From Hyphomicrobiales bacterium (GTDB taxonomy: Bacteria; Pseudomonadota; Alphaproteobacteria; Rhizobiales; Xanthobacteraceae), in contig JAFKKH010000016.1 in assembly GCA_017305665.1 (NCBI GenBank), forward strand, positions 62,001 to 126,000: DNA of 64,000 bases, in the 5' to 3' direction. The notes under the pieces were generated by a model, which saw only the letters and a list, made by a program, of their open reading frames with translations, was not told where the DNA came from and searched no databases. Each line of letters opens with the position of its first letter. Within the stretch, counting starts at the first letter, position 1. Positions 35,363-44,991 of this stretch are shown here, in pieces. The position numbers and the translations under genes were made by a program.

Positions 35363-35847
35363 GTCGATCCCTCCGGACGCTCACCGACCGCTTCGGTCTG
35401 CTGCTTGCGCCATGCCGCGAGACGGCCGGCCAAGCCCTGGTCGTTGAGCGCGAGCACGCTGGCCGCGAGCAGGGCGGCGTTGATCGCGCCCGCCTTGCCG
35501 ATCGCGAGCGTTCCCACCGGAATGCCGGCCGGCATCTGCACGATCGAATAGAGCGAATCCACACCGGCGAGCGCCTTGGACTCGACAGGTACGCCGAACA
35601 CCGGGAGTTCCGTCAGGGAGGCGGTCATGCCGGGCAGGTGCGCCGCGCCACCCGCACCTGCGATGATGATTTTGAAGCCTTCGGCCTTGGCGCCCTTAGC
35701 GAACGCGAACAGCCGATCCGGCGTTCGATGCGCGGATACGATGCGCTTTTCACAGGCGACGCCCAGCGCGGCCAGCGTTTCCGCGGCGTGGCGCATGGTC
35801 TCCCAGTCCGACTGGCTTCCCATGATAATGGCGACGGCAGCGGTCAT
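35359..35847 (-). CDS. purE: N5-carboxyaminoimidazole ribonucleotide mutase
   Basis: A 162-residue class I PurE that moves the carboxyl group of N5-CAIR to carbon 4, giving CAIR, the next step after PurK. Seen are [12 protein letters not shown] with the substrate-binding Ser/Asp, the active-site His in VSAHRTPDR, and [16 protein letters not shown]. Length fits the octameric bacterial enzyme. The gene is the first of a two-gene operon with purK. The divergent neighbour is a diguanylate cyclase 130 bp away. Confidence 0.97.
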   Translation of the reverse strand: MTAAVAIIMGSQSDWETMRHAAETLAALGVACEKRIVSAHRTPDRLFAFAKGAKAEGFKIIIAGAGGAAHLPGMTASLTELPVFGVPVESKALAGVDSLYSIVQMPAGIPVGTLAIGKAGAINAALLAASVLALNDQGLAGRLAAWRKQQTEAVGERPEGST

Positions 35848-35977
35848 TTCAGCGATTCTTCAGCAATTCTTTCGGGAATCCAGAAACATAGCCTGGATTA
35901 TAGGAGGGCGTCTTGACGAGGCAAGCAGTCCGGCATGGACTATCCTTTCTTGGTGAACGGCGGCAAGCCTTGTGACG

Positions 35978-36682
35978 ATGAAAAAGACACCTAAAGCGTC
36001 CTCTTCCACGGCCGCGAAACGCAAGGCGAGCCGCAAGGCCGGATCTGCATCGCGGCCGGCCAGCGCTCCGTCGGCACGGCTGGCTGCGCTTGCGCCGAAG
36101 CGCTCGGCCGGCGGCCACGATGTGCCGGCCGACGCCAAGGCCACCATTCGCCGTCTGAAGTCGCAGCTTGCGGAAGCGCGGGCGCGGATCACGGAACTCG
36201 AGGCGTCGGCGGACACCGATTTTTTGCTCGGCATTTTCAATCGTCGCGGCTTCGAACGCGAACTTCAGCGCGCGATCGCCTATATCCGCCGTTATCACGC
36301 CGGTGGTGCGCTGATTGTGCTCGATGTCGATCGCCTGAAGCCGATCAATGATGCGTTCGGCCATGCGGCGGGGGACGCGGTGCTGAAGGCTGTCGTCGCG
36401 GCGTTGCTTCGGCACGTGCGCGCGTCCGATCTGATCGGGCGGCTCGGCGGCGACGAGTTCGCGCTGCTTTTGTGGAATCTCAGCGAGACCGACGCCAAGG
36501 CCAAGGCGGCATCCCTCGAAGAGACCATCGACGGGCTGACCTTCACCTTCCGTGGCCATGCCATCACCGCGGGCGCATCAGCCGGCGTCGCTGTTCTTGG
36601 TCCGCATTCCGACGCGGAGACCGCGCTCGAGCAGGCCGACAGCGCGATGTATGTCCGCAAGGCGCAGCGCCGGCGCGGTTGA
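35978..36682 (+). CDS. GGDEF-domain diguanylate cyclase
   Basis: A protein of about 234 residues. Residues 1-45 are a Lys/Ala/Ser-rich tail, residues about 55-80 a coiled coil (IRRLKSQLAEARARITELEA), and the rest a GGDEF domain: DFLLGIFNRRGFE, VLDVDRLKPINDAFGHAAGD and the active site RLGGDEFALLL. The intact GGDEF site suggests that it makes cyclic di-GMP from two GTP. No RxxD inhibitory site is seen before the GGDEF motif, where LLRHVRASD is only partly similar. ATG 35978 or GTG 35972 could be the start. No sensor domain or membrane helix is seen. Confidence 0.9.
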   Translation: MKKTPKASSSTAAKRKASRKAGSASRPASAPSARLAALAPKRSAGGHDVPADAKATIRRLKSQLAEARARITELEASADTDFLLGIFNRRGFERELQRAIAYIRRYHAGGALIVLDVDRLKPINDAFGHAAGDAVLKAVVAALLRHVRASDLIGRLGGDEFALLLWNLSETDAKAKAASLEETIDGLTFTFRGHAITAGASAGVAVLGPHSDAETALEQADSAMYVRKAQRRRG

Positions 36683-36701
36683 AGGCGTGGCAGCGTGACA
36701 C

Positions 36702-36908
36702 TCAAGCGGCGTTGCCTTTGAGTTGCGACAACCGTTCGAGCGCCGCCGACAACGCTTCCTGCATGTCCTGCATTTCCACTTCGAGATATTCGTTGGCCAT
36801 GATCAGCGCCTTGATGGTGCTGCGCAGGTTGCCGTCGCACATCGCGATCGCCTGATCGCAGGCCTGTTCGTAGCGGCGGTTTTCGGCAAGCGGTGTCGAG
36901 TCGGACAT
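36702..36908 (-). CDS. Small helical protein, paralogue of the gene at 10142
   Basis: A 68-residue protein from MSDSTPLAEN, with GGAGA upstream. The core YEQACDQAIAMCDGNLRSTI and KALIMANEYLEVEMQDMQ matches the smaller protein at 10142 in the segment C(D/N)G(N/D)(L/V)R. The C-terminal half is a coiled-coil-like helix. It is convergent with the diguanylate cyclase, 20 bp apart. The function is unknown; this looks like a short adaptor or regulator, but that is inference. Confidence 0.72.
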   Translation of the reverse strand: MSDSTPLAENRRYEQACDQAIAMCDGNLRSTIKALIMANEYLEVEMQDMQEALSAALERLSQLKGNAA

Positions 36909-37116
36909 GGCGGCGTCTCCGGCAGAATTCGGGGCGATGAGGGAAGGCCGATGTTCTCTTTTTGTTCTTCTTGAGTCAAGCCGCTTCCACCGTGCCCCAC
37001 AGGTATTCCCGGCTGTGGCTCGCATTCGAAACGGCGCACGATCAGCTTCGCGCAGAACGTGTGTGGCTAAGGATTTGGCGGACAAAAACCGCCGCGGCGC
37101 GGTTCGCAGGTGCCGG

Positions 37117-37323
37117 TCAGGCGATGATGTCGGGCGTGATCTGGTCTTCGATGAACGCGATGCGGTCGCGCAATTGCAGCTTGCGCTTCTTCAGCCGTTG
37201 CAGCCGCAGCAGATCGGGCGCGGGCGACTGATGCAGCGCATCGATGGCAGCGTCGAGATCACGGTGTTCCTGTTGCAGCCGGGCGAGCTCGGCTCCGAGT
37301 TCGCGCTCTTCTTCGTCGGTCAT
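37117..37323 (-). CDS. DUF465 (YdcH-like) coiled-coil protein
   Basis: A 68-residue protein from MTDEEERELG. The DUF465 pattern is clear: ELARLQQEHRDLDAAIDALHQS, then LLRLQRLKKRKLQLRDRIAFIEDQ. Such proteins are short two-helix hairpins of unknown function. No strong ribosome site precedes this ATG, and a longer frame runs upstream to 37434 without conserved sequence. A second DUF465 gene lies divergently at 37563. Confidence 0.85.
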   Translation of the reverse strand: MTDEEERELGAELARLQQEHRDLDAAIDALHQSPAPDLLRLQRLKKRKLQLRDRIAFIEDQITPDIIA

Positions 37324-37562
37324 GATGACGTTTTGACTTGAATCGCGAAGAGTTTGCGAAAGGTTGTGAGTTTCACTGCGGCGAATTATCGCCCTTGTGC
37401 GCGCGCCGTGCAAGCCGCCGGGTTCCATGCTCACGGTTCATTTCGGATATTCCCGGAAATATGATCGATGCGTTTTTCTGTCCCATCGACAGTCCGTGCC
37501 GCTCATGTAAACTCAACTGTCCGGATCGAATCTGAGGTTTAATCTTACCGAGGAGGTTTCGA

Positions 37563-37748
37563 ATGGCAATTCAGGCGCATCTCGTTGAACTGGAACGGAA
37601 ACACCGCATCCTCGAAGACGAATTGCACGATGCTCTCCTGCATCTATCCACAGACGATATGAGGATCGTCGAACTGAAGCGCCGGAAACTGATGGTCAAG
37701 GACGAAATCGAAAGACTGAGGCAATCGACCGCCGAGACGCTCCATTAG
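37563..37748 (+). CDS. DUF465 (YdcH-like) coiled-coil protein, second copy
   Basis: A 61-residue protein from MAIQAHLVEL, with GAGGAGG well placed before the ATG. The pattern HLVELERKHRILEDELHDAL, then RIVELKRRKLMVKDEIERL, is that of DUF465. It is divergent from, and related to, the copy at 37117. It is a two-helix hairpin by composition. Function unknown. Confidence 0.87.
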   Translation: MAIQAHLVELERKHRILEDELHDALLHLSTDDMRIVELKRRKLMVKDEIERLRQSTAETLH

Positions 37749-37825
37749 CGTCGCGGCTTTTTCTCTCTAAAGCGGATTGCGACGAGCGAGCCGACGTCAC
37801 GGCTGTTCGTCAGCGACGGCGACGT

Positions 37826-38929
37826 TTATGCGTTAGCCAGCGTGATCACATGATCCGCGAGCGCGAGTGATGACGTGAGTCCGGGCGACTCGATCCCGAA
37901 CAGGTTGATCAGTCCGCTGACGCCGTGGTCGCGCGGCCCCTCGATCACGAAATCCTGTTTCGCGACCGCTGGCGGCACGATCTTGGGCCGGATGCCGGAA
38001 TAGGCCGGCATCAGTGCGCCGTCGGGCAGCCCCGGCCAGTAGCGCCGGATCGCCGGGTAGAAGCGTGCGGCCCGCGCCGGATCGACGGTGTAGTCCTCTT
38101 CGTCGATCCATTCCACGTCGGGACCGAACCGCGCCTGTCCGGCGAGATCCAGCGTCAGGTGCACGCCGAGGCCCCCCGGCTCGGGCACCGGATAGATCAG
38201 CCGCGTAAACGGCGCGCGGGCACTGCAGCTGAAATAGTTTCCCTTGGCGAGGTAAGCCGGCGGAATCCGCTCCACCGGCATGCCTTCGATGCTGCGCGCC
38301 ACTGCCGTCGCGCCAAGCCCGGCGGCGTTGACCAGCAGCTTGCAGGCGAGCGTCATCGGTGTGTCGCCGCCGGTCTCGATCTCCAGTCCGTCCGAGACGG
38401 CCTTGGCGCGCGCGAGCGGCGTGTGAAACGCAAACGCCGCGCCGTGGTGCTCGGCATCGCCTTGCAATGCCAGCATGTAGGCGTGGCTATCGATGATGCC
38501 AGTGGTCGGAGACAGCAGCGCGGCCACGCAGTTCAGTGCCGGTTCGAGCGTACGCGCCGCGTCTCCGTTCAGCATCTGCATGCCCTCGACGCCGTTGGCT
38601 TCGGCGTGCGCCTGGATCGCCTGCAGCTTGCCAGCCTCGTCCGGCGTGGTCGCGACGATCAGCTTGCCGCTGTTGCGATGGGGAATGCCGTGATCGCGGC
38701 AATAGCCGTAGAGCGCGCGGCGGCCGCTGACGCACATCCGCGCCATCAGGCTTCCCGCTGGATAATAGATGCCGGCGTGGATCACTTCGCTGTTGCGCGA
38801 TGACGTTCCGGTGCCGATCCCTTCGGCTGCTTCGAGAACGACGACCTCCCGACCGGATTGGGCCAGTCGCCTTGCGATCGCGAGCCCGACCACGCCCGCG
38901 CCGACCACCACGCACTCAACACTGTCCAT
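37826..38929 (-). CDS. FAD-dependent oxidoreductase, L-2-hydroxyglutarate oxidase-like
   Basis: A 367-residue DAO-family flavoprotein. The N-terminal FAD-binding motif [17 protein letters not shown] and [19 protein letters not shown] are as in L-2-hydroxyglutarate dehydrogenase/LhgO. Further segments are [23 protein letters not shown] and the ending [19 protein letters not shown]. The family oxidises L-2-hydroxyglutarate to 2-oxoglutarate and passes electrons to the quinone pool or oxygen. The match is good over the whole length, but related proteins act on other 2-hydroxy acids or amines, so the substrate is probable, not certain. Confidence 0.88.
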   Translation of the reverse strand: MDSVECVVVGAGVVGLAIARRLAQSGREVVVLEAAEGIGTGTSSRNSEVIHAGIYYPAGSLMARMCVSGRRALYGYCRDHGIPHRNSGKLIVATTPDEAGKLQAIQAHAEANGVEGMQMLNGDAARTLEPALNCVAALLSPTTGIIDSHAYMLALQGDAEHHGAAFAFHTPLARAKAVSDGLEIETGGDTPMTLACKLLVNAAGLGATAVARSIEGMPVERIPPAYLAKGNYFSCSARAPFTRLIYPVPEPGGLGVHLTLDLAGQARFGPDVEWIDEEDYTVDPARAARFYPAIRRYWPGLPDGALMPAYSGIRPKIVPPAVAKQDFVIEGPRDHGVSGLINLFGIESPGLTSSLALADHVITLANA

Positions 38930-39166
38930 TGGTCGCCTGGAAGAATTGCCGGTTGCCGGCAGAACGTTCTGCGGTTCGAGAAATCGCTCTCGTTGCTATC
39001 TTGAAGCTGCTTCCGCTCTCCGTCAGGCCGGTTCCCGTTAGCAGAGTATTAATCATGGGAGGCCATTTGCCGGAATTTCGCCCGGTTTTTTCGGGGGCAG
39101 GAGTATGCGTTTACCCGATTCAAACCCGCGAAGCCAGACACTCCCCATGCAAATCTCAGGTGGGCG

Positions 39167-41857
39167 ATGGCTGGCAAGAATTGGCAGGCAGGCGGCAAGA
39201 ATGCGATTGCTGCGGGGGGCATCGTGTGCGCCGCCATCGCGGCGTCGTCGACCTGCGCGCGTGCGGCCGCTAACGGATTCTCACCGGACAGCTATATCGC
39301 ATTCGCCGATCCCGGCCTGATCTGGGAAATCCTGGTCGGCGCCTTCGTCGTCGTGTCCTTCCTGGCGGCGGTCGTTATCTGGGCGACGTCGGCGCTGCGC
39401 AGGGTCAAACGTTCGCATCTGCGCAAACATGCATTCATCAGTTCGGCGCTGAACAATCTCAACCAGGGCGTCGTGATGACGGATTCGCGGCGGCGGGTCA
39501 TCTTCTGCAACGACCGCTATCTTCAGATCTACGGACTGACGCGCTCGGATGTCCCGCCCGGGATGACCGGACCCGAACTGCTCGATCTGCGTCGCGCGCG
39601 TGGCGGTCTGGACGTCAGCAACGATGAATTCTATCGGCTGTCGGATGCCGGGGAGAGCCTTGTCACCGAGCTGCCCGACGGCCGTTCGATCGTGGTGCGG
39701 CACTGGAGACTGCCGAACGGCGGCGCTGTGGCGACGCATGAGGATTGCAGCGAGCAGCGCAAGCTTGCGAAGCAACTGGCGACGACCAAGCAGTTTCTGG
39801 AATCCGTCATCGATACCGTGCCGGTGTGCATCGCCGCGAAAACGATCGAGGACGGCCGTTACATCCTGACGAACCGGGCTTTCGAGAAATTTGCGGCGAT
39901 CCCCCGCGAGCAAATTCTCGGTAAGCGCTCCGATGACATCTACGCCGCGCATACCGCCGCCGCGATCGCCGTCGCGGATCGTCGGGCCGCCACCACGTCC
40001 GATAGCTTCACGCTCGATGAAATGGACGTCGATCGTGGTTCCGGTCCCCGCACGATGGCCAGCAAGCGCATCGTCGCACGAAACGAGCGTGGCAATCCGG
40101 AATTTCTGATCACGATGTTCGAGGATGTGACCGACCGCAAATCGCTGTCGCGCGAGCTGGAAAACACCAAGAAATTCCTTGAAACGGTCGTCGACAACAT
40201 TCCCGTGGCGTTGGTCGTCCAGCGCGTCAGCGATGGACATTATCTGCTCGCCAATCGCAGCGCAGAGACCATCCTCAATCGCCGCCGCGAGGATGCCACC
40301 GGCTTGACCGCAAACGACATCTTCGATCCGCGCGAGGCGAAATTGATCGTCGCCCGCGATGAGGCGGCGATCAAGAAGGGCGGTCTGCTGACGGAGGAGC
40401 ATCCGATCAGCACCAGCGAGGGTTTGCGGTTGTTCCTCACGCGCCGCGTTACGGTGCCGGATGAGGACGGCGAACCCCAATATCTGATCAAGACCCACGA
40501 GGACGTGACCTACCGCCGCCAGACCGAGTCGCGCATGGCGCACATGGCCTACCACGACGGATTGACCGACCTGCCGAACCGCACCGCCTTCCTGAAGGCG
40601 CTGTCGCAGATGATCGAGGCGTGTCAGGGCACGGACGAGGAATTCGCGGTGCTGTCGGTCGACCTCGACGGACTCAAGGAGATCAACGACGTGTTCGGCC
40701 ATGCGGTTGGCGACAAGCTGCTGATCGAGGTGGCGCGGCGCATTCAGGGCGCGGCGCAGGGCGGCGTGGTCGCACGGCTCAGCGGCGACGAGTTCGGCCT
40801 GATCATCGACGGCAAGCAGCCCGCGGCCGGGGCCGCACTCGCCGAACAACTGGCTGAAGCGATGATTCCGGAATTTCTGGTCGACGGCAAATCGGTCAGG
40901 ACCGGTCTTACGACCGGCATTTCGCTGTTTCCGCGTGACGGTACCGATCCGGCGTCGCTGCTCGCCAATGCCAGCGTCGCGCTGTTCCGCGCCAAGGCGA
41001 AATCGCGCGGCTCCATCAGTGTCTTCGAACCGGAGATGGATCGGCAGATTCGCGATCGCCGCGTGCTGCACCAGGATCTCTCCAACGCCATCCGGAACGG
41101 CGAATTGTCGCTGCACTACCAGCCGCAGGCGCGCACCAGTTGCGATTGCGCGACGGCCGACGTGACCGGCTTCGAGGCGCTGGCGCGATGGATTCACCCG
41201 ACCCGCGGTTTCGTTCCGCCCAGCGATTTCATTCCGCTCGCCGAGGAGAGCGGCCTGATCGTGGCGATGGGCGAGTGGATTTTGCGCGAGGCTTGCCGCG
41301 AGGCGGCGTCCTGGCCGATCCCGAAGCAGATCGCCGTCAACCTGTCGCCCGCCCAGTTCATTCACGGCGATCTGGTGGGGCTGGTGCATTCGATTCTGCT
41401 CGAGACCGGCCTCAATCCCAGCCGGCTGGAGCTCGAAATCACCGAAGGCGTGCTGATCGAGGATTTTGATCGCGGTCTTGCGCTATTGCGGCGGCTGAAG
41501 GCACTCGGCGTCCGTATCTCGATGGACGACTTTGGCAGCGGCTACTCGTCGCTGACCTATCTGCAGGCGTTCCCGTTCGACAAGATCAAGATCGACCGTG
41601 CGTTCGTCATGCACCTCGGGCGAAACCCGCAGTCGGCCGCGATCGTCCGCGCGGTGATCGGCCTTGGTCATGGTCTCGATGTGTCGCTCGTCGCGGAAGG
41701 CGTCGAGACCCAAGAGCAACTCGGCTTCCTCGCCGAGGAGGGCTGCGATGCGGTTCAGGGCTATTTGATCGGCAAGCCGGCGCCGATCGCGCAGTACGCC
41801 ACCCTCGTTGGACGCTCGCCCCAGACGTCCGACAGGATGTCCCGCAAAGTCGGTTGA
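39167..41857 (+). CDS. Membrane PAS-PAS-GGDEF-EAL protein
   Basis: An 896-residue protein. The first 75 residues hold a signal-like stretch and one membrane helix (IWEILVGAFVVVSFLAAVVI). Three PAS-type sensor segments follow (near residues 85-210, 215-330 and 335-455). The GGDEF domain reads ARLSGDEFGLII, with Ser in place of the first Gly. The EAL domain has FEALARWIHP, VNLSPAQF, LELEITEGVL, MDDFGSGYSSL, KIDRAFV and QGYLIGKP, all residues needed for cyclic di-GMP hydrolysis. SGDEF cyclases are sometimes active. AGGTGG precedes the ATG. It probably senses a small ligand or redox state. Confidence 0.94.
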   Translation: MAGKNWQAGGKNAIAAGGIVCAAIAASSTCARAAANGFSPDSYIAFADPGLIWEILVGAFVVVSFLAAVVIWATSALRRVKRSHLRKHAFISSALNNLNQGVVMTDSRRRVIFCNDRYLQIYGLTRSDVPPGMTGPELLDLRRARGGLDVSNDEFYRLSDAGESLVTELPDGRSIVVRHWRLPNGGAVATHEDCSEQRKLAKQLATTKQFLESVIDTVPVCIAAKTIEDGRYILTNRAFEKFAAIPREQILGKRSDDIYAAHTAAAIAVADRRAATTSDSFTLDEMDVDRGSGPRTMASKRIVARNERGNPEFLITMFEDVTDRKSLSRELENTKKFLETVVDNIPVALVVQRVSDGHYLLANRSAETILNRRREDATGLTANDIFDPREAKLIVARDEAAIKKGGLLTEEHPISTSEGLRLFLTRRVTVPDEDGEPQYLIKTHEDVTYRRQTESRMAHMAYHDGLTDLPNRTAFLKALSQMIEACQGTDEEFAVLSVDLDGLKEINDVFGHAVGDKLLIEVARRIQGAAQGGVVARLSGDEFGLIIDGKQPAAGAALAEQLAEAMIPEFLVDGKSVRTGLTTGISLFPRDGTDPASLLANASVALFRAKAKSRGSISVFEPEMDRQIRDRRVLHQDLSNAIRNGELSLHYQPQARTSCDCATADVTGFEALARWIHPTRGFVPPSDFIPLAEESGLIVAMGEWILREACREAASWPIPKQIAVNLSPAQFIHGDLVGLVHSILLETGLNPSRLELEITEGVLIEDFDRGLALLRRLKALGVRISMDDFGSGYSSLTYLQAFPFDKIKIDRAFVMHLGRNPQSAAIVRAVIGLGHGLDVSLVAEGVETQEQLGFLAEEGCDAVQGYLIGKPAPIAQYATLVGRSPQTSDRMSRKVG

Positions 41858-41970
41858 CGCGGCATCCGCCGCAACCCCGCGACGATAATGTTGTGGCTTC
41901 CGCCCTCCGGCGCGGTTGAGCGATGGCGCGTCTGTCACTAGCCTCTGCATCGCGAAAGGGGCGGGACGGA

Positions 41971-43119
41971 ATGACGGACGATGTGACACAAATCCCTATT
42001 GACGCCGGTTCGATCGACGCGCCGCTGTTGCAGATCGACGCGGTCGTCAAACGGTTTGGCGGCTTCACAGCGGTCGACGGGCCGTCGCTGGAGATCAGGC
42101 GAGGGGAGTTCTTTGCGCTGCTTGGGCCGAGCGGCTGCGGCAAGACCACGCTGTTGCGGATGCTGGCTGGCTTCGAGACGCCGGATGCCGGACGTATCCT
42201 GCTCAACGGACGCGACATCGCCGGCGTGCCGCCGCATCAGCGTCCCGTCAACATGATGTTCCAGAATTACGCGCTGTTTCCGCATCTCAGCGTGCGCGAC
42301 AACATCGCCTTCGGGTTGAAGCGGGCAAGCCTGCCGCGCGCAGAGATCGCGAGCCGCGTCGCGGAGATGGTCGCGCTGGTCAAACTCGAAGGCATGGAAC
42401 GGCGCAAGCCCGATCAACTCTCCGGCGGCCAGCGGCAACGCGTGGCGCTGGCGCGCGCGCTGGCACGGCGGCCGCAATTGTTGCTGCTCGACGAACCACT
42501 GGCGGCGCTCGACAAGAAGCTGCGGGAAAACACCCAATCCGAATTGATGCGGCTGCAGCGCCAGCTTGGCATGACCTTCATCATCGTCACCCATGATCAG
42601 GAAGAGGCGATGATGATGGCGGATCGCATCGGCGTGATGGAGTCCGGTCGTCTTGAACAGGTGGCGACCCCGCGCCAGCTCTACGAGGCGCCGAAGTCGC
42701 GCTGGGTCGCCGAGTTCGTCGGCGGTGTCAACATTATCGAAGGCGATGTGGAATCCCGCGACGGCGGTCGCATGATCATTGCGACGCACGATGCAGGACA
42801 GGTAACCGCCGCGGCGCCAGCGCAGCCGTTGACGAAAGACCGCGTCTGCATTGCGATCCGTCCCGAGAAAGTTCGCCTGTCGCGGCGTGCGCCGGCTCCC
42901 GATGCAGACCATCGCGCTGCCATCAACCGGCTGGAAGGGATCGTCACGGGCGTCAGCTACCTCGGCGGCCAGACCGACTACCAGGTCAGGCTCGACGGTG
43001 GCGCGGTGCTGCGCGCCTCGGTTGCCAATACCGCGCGGCTCGACGTCGATGCCTATCACGTGACGCAGCGCGTGGTGGCGTGGTTCGCATCCGATGATTG
43101 CGTGGTGCTCGAGCCATGA
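41971..43119 (+). CDS. potA: Spermidine/putrescine-type ABC transporter, ATP-binding protein
   Basis: A 382-residue ATPase starting MTDDVTQIPID. Walker A is GPSGCGKTT, the signature LSGGQRQRVAL, and Walker B LLLLDEPLAALD; the C-terminal TOBE domain follows residue about 290. The PotA/PotG subfamily is indicated by GRDIAGVPPHQRPVNMMFQN. It energises uptake by the two permeases that follow, with a four-base overlap to the next gene. The substrate is inferred from family and could be another polyamine or an opine-like compound. No substrate-binding protein is next to it. Confidence 0.92.
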   Translation: MTDDVTQIPIDAGSIDAPLLQIDAVVKRFGGFTAVDGPSLEIRRGEFFALLGPSGCGKTTLLRMLAGFETPDAGRILLNGRDIAGVPPHQRPVNMMFQNYALFPHLSVRDNIAFGLKRASLPRAEIASRVAEMVALVKLEGMERRKPDQLSGGQRQRVALARALARRPQLLLLDEPLAALDKKLRENTQSELMRLQRQLGMTFIIVTHDQEEAMMMADRIGVMESGRLEQVATPRQLYEAPKSRWVAEFVGGVNIIEGDVESRDGGRMIIATHDAGQVTAAAPAQPLTKDRVCIAIRPEKVRLSRRAPAPDADHRAAINRLEGIVTGVSYLGGQTDYQVRLDGGAVLRASVANTARLDVDAYHVTQRVVAWFASDDCVVLEP

Positions 43120-44030
43120 GCGGGCGCCGGCTTTTCGCAGGCCCGGCCCGCAGGGCGGCGGTCGCGCCGTTACTGTGGATGCTGCTGTTCTTCCTGCTGC
43201 CGTTCGGATTCGTGCTCAAGATCAGCCTGTCCCATACGGTCATTGCGCAGCCGCCCTATCTGCCGGTGTTCGATCTGACGGCGGGCGTGGCCGCCATCAA
43301 GGCGGCCTTCGCGGCGCTGTCGCTCGAGAATTTCAGGCTGCTGATCTCCGATGACCTCTACGTCCTGTCCTATCTACGGAGCGTGACGGTCGCGCTGATC
43401 GCGACGGCGATCCTGATTGCGATCGGCTATCCCATTGCCTATGGGATGTCGCGGCTGCCGAGGCGATGGCAACCGATCGCGATGATGCTGGTGATCGTGC
43501 CGTTCTGGACCTCGTTCCTGATCCGCATCTACGCCTGGATCAATATCCTCCAGCACGATGGCCTCCTGAACAAGGTCCTGCTCGCGTTGCACGTCGTGTC
43601 GGCGCCGGTGGTGTGGCTGTCCACGGATACGGCGATGTATCTCGGCATCGTCTATTCCTATCTGCCGTTCATGATCCTGCCGCTCTATGCGACGCTGGCC
43701 AAAATGGACTCGTCGTTGCTGGAGGCCGCCGCCGATCTCGGCAGCTCGCGGCTGCAGGCGTTCTGGCTGGTGACGTTTCCGCTATCGTTGCCGGGCATCG
43801 CCGCCGGCGCGCTGCTGTGCTTCATCCCCATCGTCGGCGAGTTCGTGATTCCCGATCTGCTGGCTGGATCGGATTCGCCGATGATCGGGCAGACGCTCTG
43901 GCTGGAATTCTTCACCAACCGTGACTGGCCCGTCGCTTCGGCCATCGCCACCGTGCTGCTGGTGCTGCTGGTCGCGCCGCTTCTGGTTTACGACCGCCTG
44001 CAGCGCCGCCAACTGGAGGCGCGGCGATGA
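43116..44030 (+). CDS. potB: Polyamine-type ABC transporter permease, PotB/PotH-like
   Basis: A 304-residue protein with six membrane helices. The start ATG overlaps the stop of potA (43116-43119). The coupling loop EAAADLGSSRLQAFWLVTFP is the EAA motif that contacts the ATPase. IYAWINILQHDGLLNK and FIPIVGEFVIPDLLAGS are typical of the PotB/PotH type. It pairs with the permease at 44173 to form the channel in the inner membrane. A 142-bp intergenic stretch with repeat-like features separates the two permease genes. Confidence 0.92.
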   Translation: MSGRRLFAGPARRAAVAPLLWMLLFFLLPFGFVLKISLSHTVIAQPPYLPVFDLTAGVAAIKAAFAALSLENFRLLISDDLYVLSYLRSVTVALIATAILIAIGYPIAYGMSRLPRRWQPIAMMLVIVPFWTSFLIRIYAWINILQHDGLLNKVLLALHVVSAPVVWLSTDTAMYLGIVYSYLPFMILPLYATLAKMDSSLLEAAADLGSSRLQAFWLVTFPLSLPGIAAGALLCFIPIVGEFVIPDLLAGSDSPMIGQTLWLEFFTNRDWPVASAIATVLLVLLVAPLLVYDRLQRRQLEARR

Positions 44031-44045
44031 TGGTGCATAACTTAT

Positions 44046-44155
44046 TCCCTCTGATGGTTAGGGAGGGGGATGAGCCGCACACGCTGGACTCACGGTTACC
44101 CCCACCCCGAGCCCCTAAGAGCGAACTTCGCTCGTCTCGACCCTACAAGGGGAAC
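44046..44155. repeat. Repeat-like intergenic element inside the polyamine transporter operon
   Basis: Between the two permease genes, TCCCT (44046) pairs with AGGGA (44060), GAGCGA pairs with TCGCTC around ACT (about 44120-44134), and CCCCT is answered by AGGGG near 44150. The composition, with C- and G-runs and nested short inverted repeats, resembles mobile intergenic elements of Bradyrhizobium-type genomes. I cannot prove the family. Confidence 0.45.
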
Positions 44156-44172
44156 GGGAGATGGAGCCGGTG

Positions 44173-44973
44173 ATGAAATTGTCCCGCTTCAATCTTGTCA
44201 CGCTGATACTCGGCCTGGTGTTTCTCTATCTGCCGATCGTCATCCTGGTGATCTATTCGTTCAATGCTTCACGGCTGGTGACGGTGTGGGGCGGCTGGTC
44301 GCTGCGCTGGTATTCCGAGTTTTTCAGGGACGATGCGATGCTGGCAGCGGCCGCGATGAGCCTGCGGGTGGCCGCGGTCTCGGCGACGGCAGCCACGTTG
44401 CTCGGCACGCTCGCGGCGGTCGCCCTGACGCGCGGCGAGAACTTCAGGGGCCGCACGTTGTTCTCCGGCATGCTCTATGCGCCGCTGGTGATGCCGGAAG
44501 TGATCACCGGCCTGTCGCTGCTCTTGCTGTTCGTCGCGGTCAATGCGGAGCGCGGGTTCTGGACGGTCACCATCGCGCATACCACGCTGACCATGTGCTT
44601 CGTCGCCGTGGTGGTGCAGTCGCGGCTCGGATCGATGGATCGCAGCCTCGAGGAGGCGGCGATGGACCTCGGCTGCAATCCGCTGCGCGCTTTCATCGCG
44701 GTGACGTTGCCGCTGATCCTGCCGGCCGTCGCCGCGGGCTGGATGCTGGCCTTTACGCTGTCGCTGGACGATCTGGTGATTGCAAGCTTCACCACCGGTC
44801 CCGGCTCGACCACGCTGCCGATCCGGATATACTCGGAAGTGCGGCTCGGCGTGAAACCGGAGATCAATGCGATCTGCACGCTGATCATCGGATTGATCAC
44901 GCTGGTCATCATCGCCGCATCGCTGGCCTCGAAACTGTCGAGCCGGCAGGGCGAAAGCGCCGCGCCGTTGTAG
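44173..44973 (+). CDS. potC: Polyamine-type ABC transporter permease, PotC/PotI-like
   Basis: A 266-residue protein with six membrane helices. Start MKLSRFNLVT is preferred because GGAG precedes it; a start 12 bases upstream is also in frame. The EAA loop is LEEAAMDLGCNPLRAFIAVT, and LSLDDLVIASFTTGPGSTTLP is typical of the PotC/PotI side. It completes the permease pair. The operon ends here without a periplasmic binding protein gene; the convergent AsmA gene follows within 20 bases. Confidence 0.9.
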   Translation: MKLSRFNLVTLILGLVFLYLPIVILVIYSFNASRLVTVWGGWSLRWYSEFFRDDAMLAAAAMSLRVAAVSATAATLLGTLAAVALTRGENFRGRTLFSGMLYAPLVMPEVITGLSLLLLFVAVNAERGFWTVTIAHTTLTMCFVAVVVQSRLGSMDRSLEEAAMDLGCNPLRAFIAVTLPLILPAVAAGWMLAFTLSLDDLVIASFTTGPGSTTLPIRIYSEVRLGVKPEINAICTLIIGLITLVIIAASLASKLSSRQGESAAPL

Positions 44974-44991
44974 GTGTGATTGCAGGGAACG

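Noticed and set aside
39281-41389. A 702-codon minus-strand open frame
   Set aside because: It lies opposite the PAS-GGDEF-EAL gene, whose motifs are unmistakable. The antisense product is rich in His, Arg, Gln and Asp without any domain.
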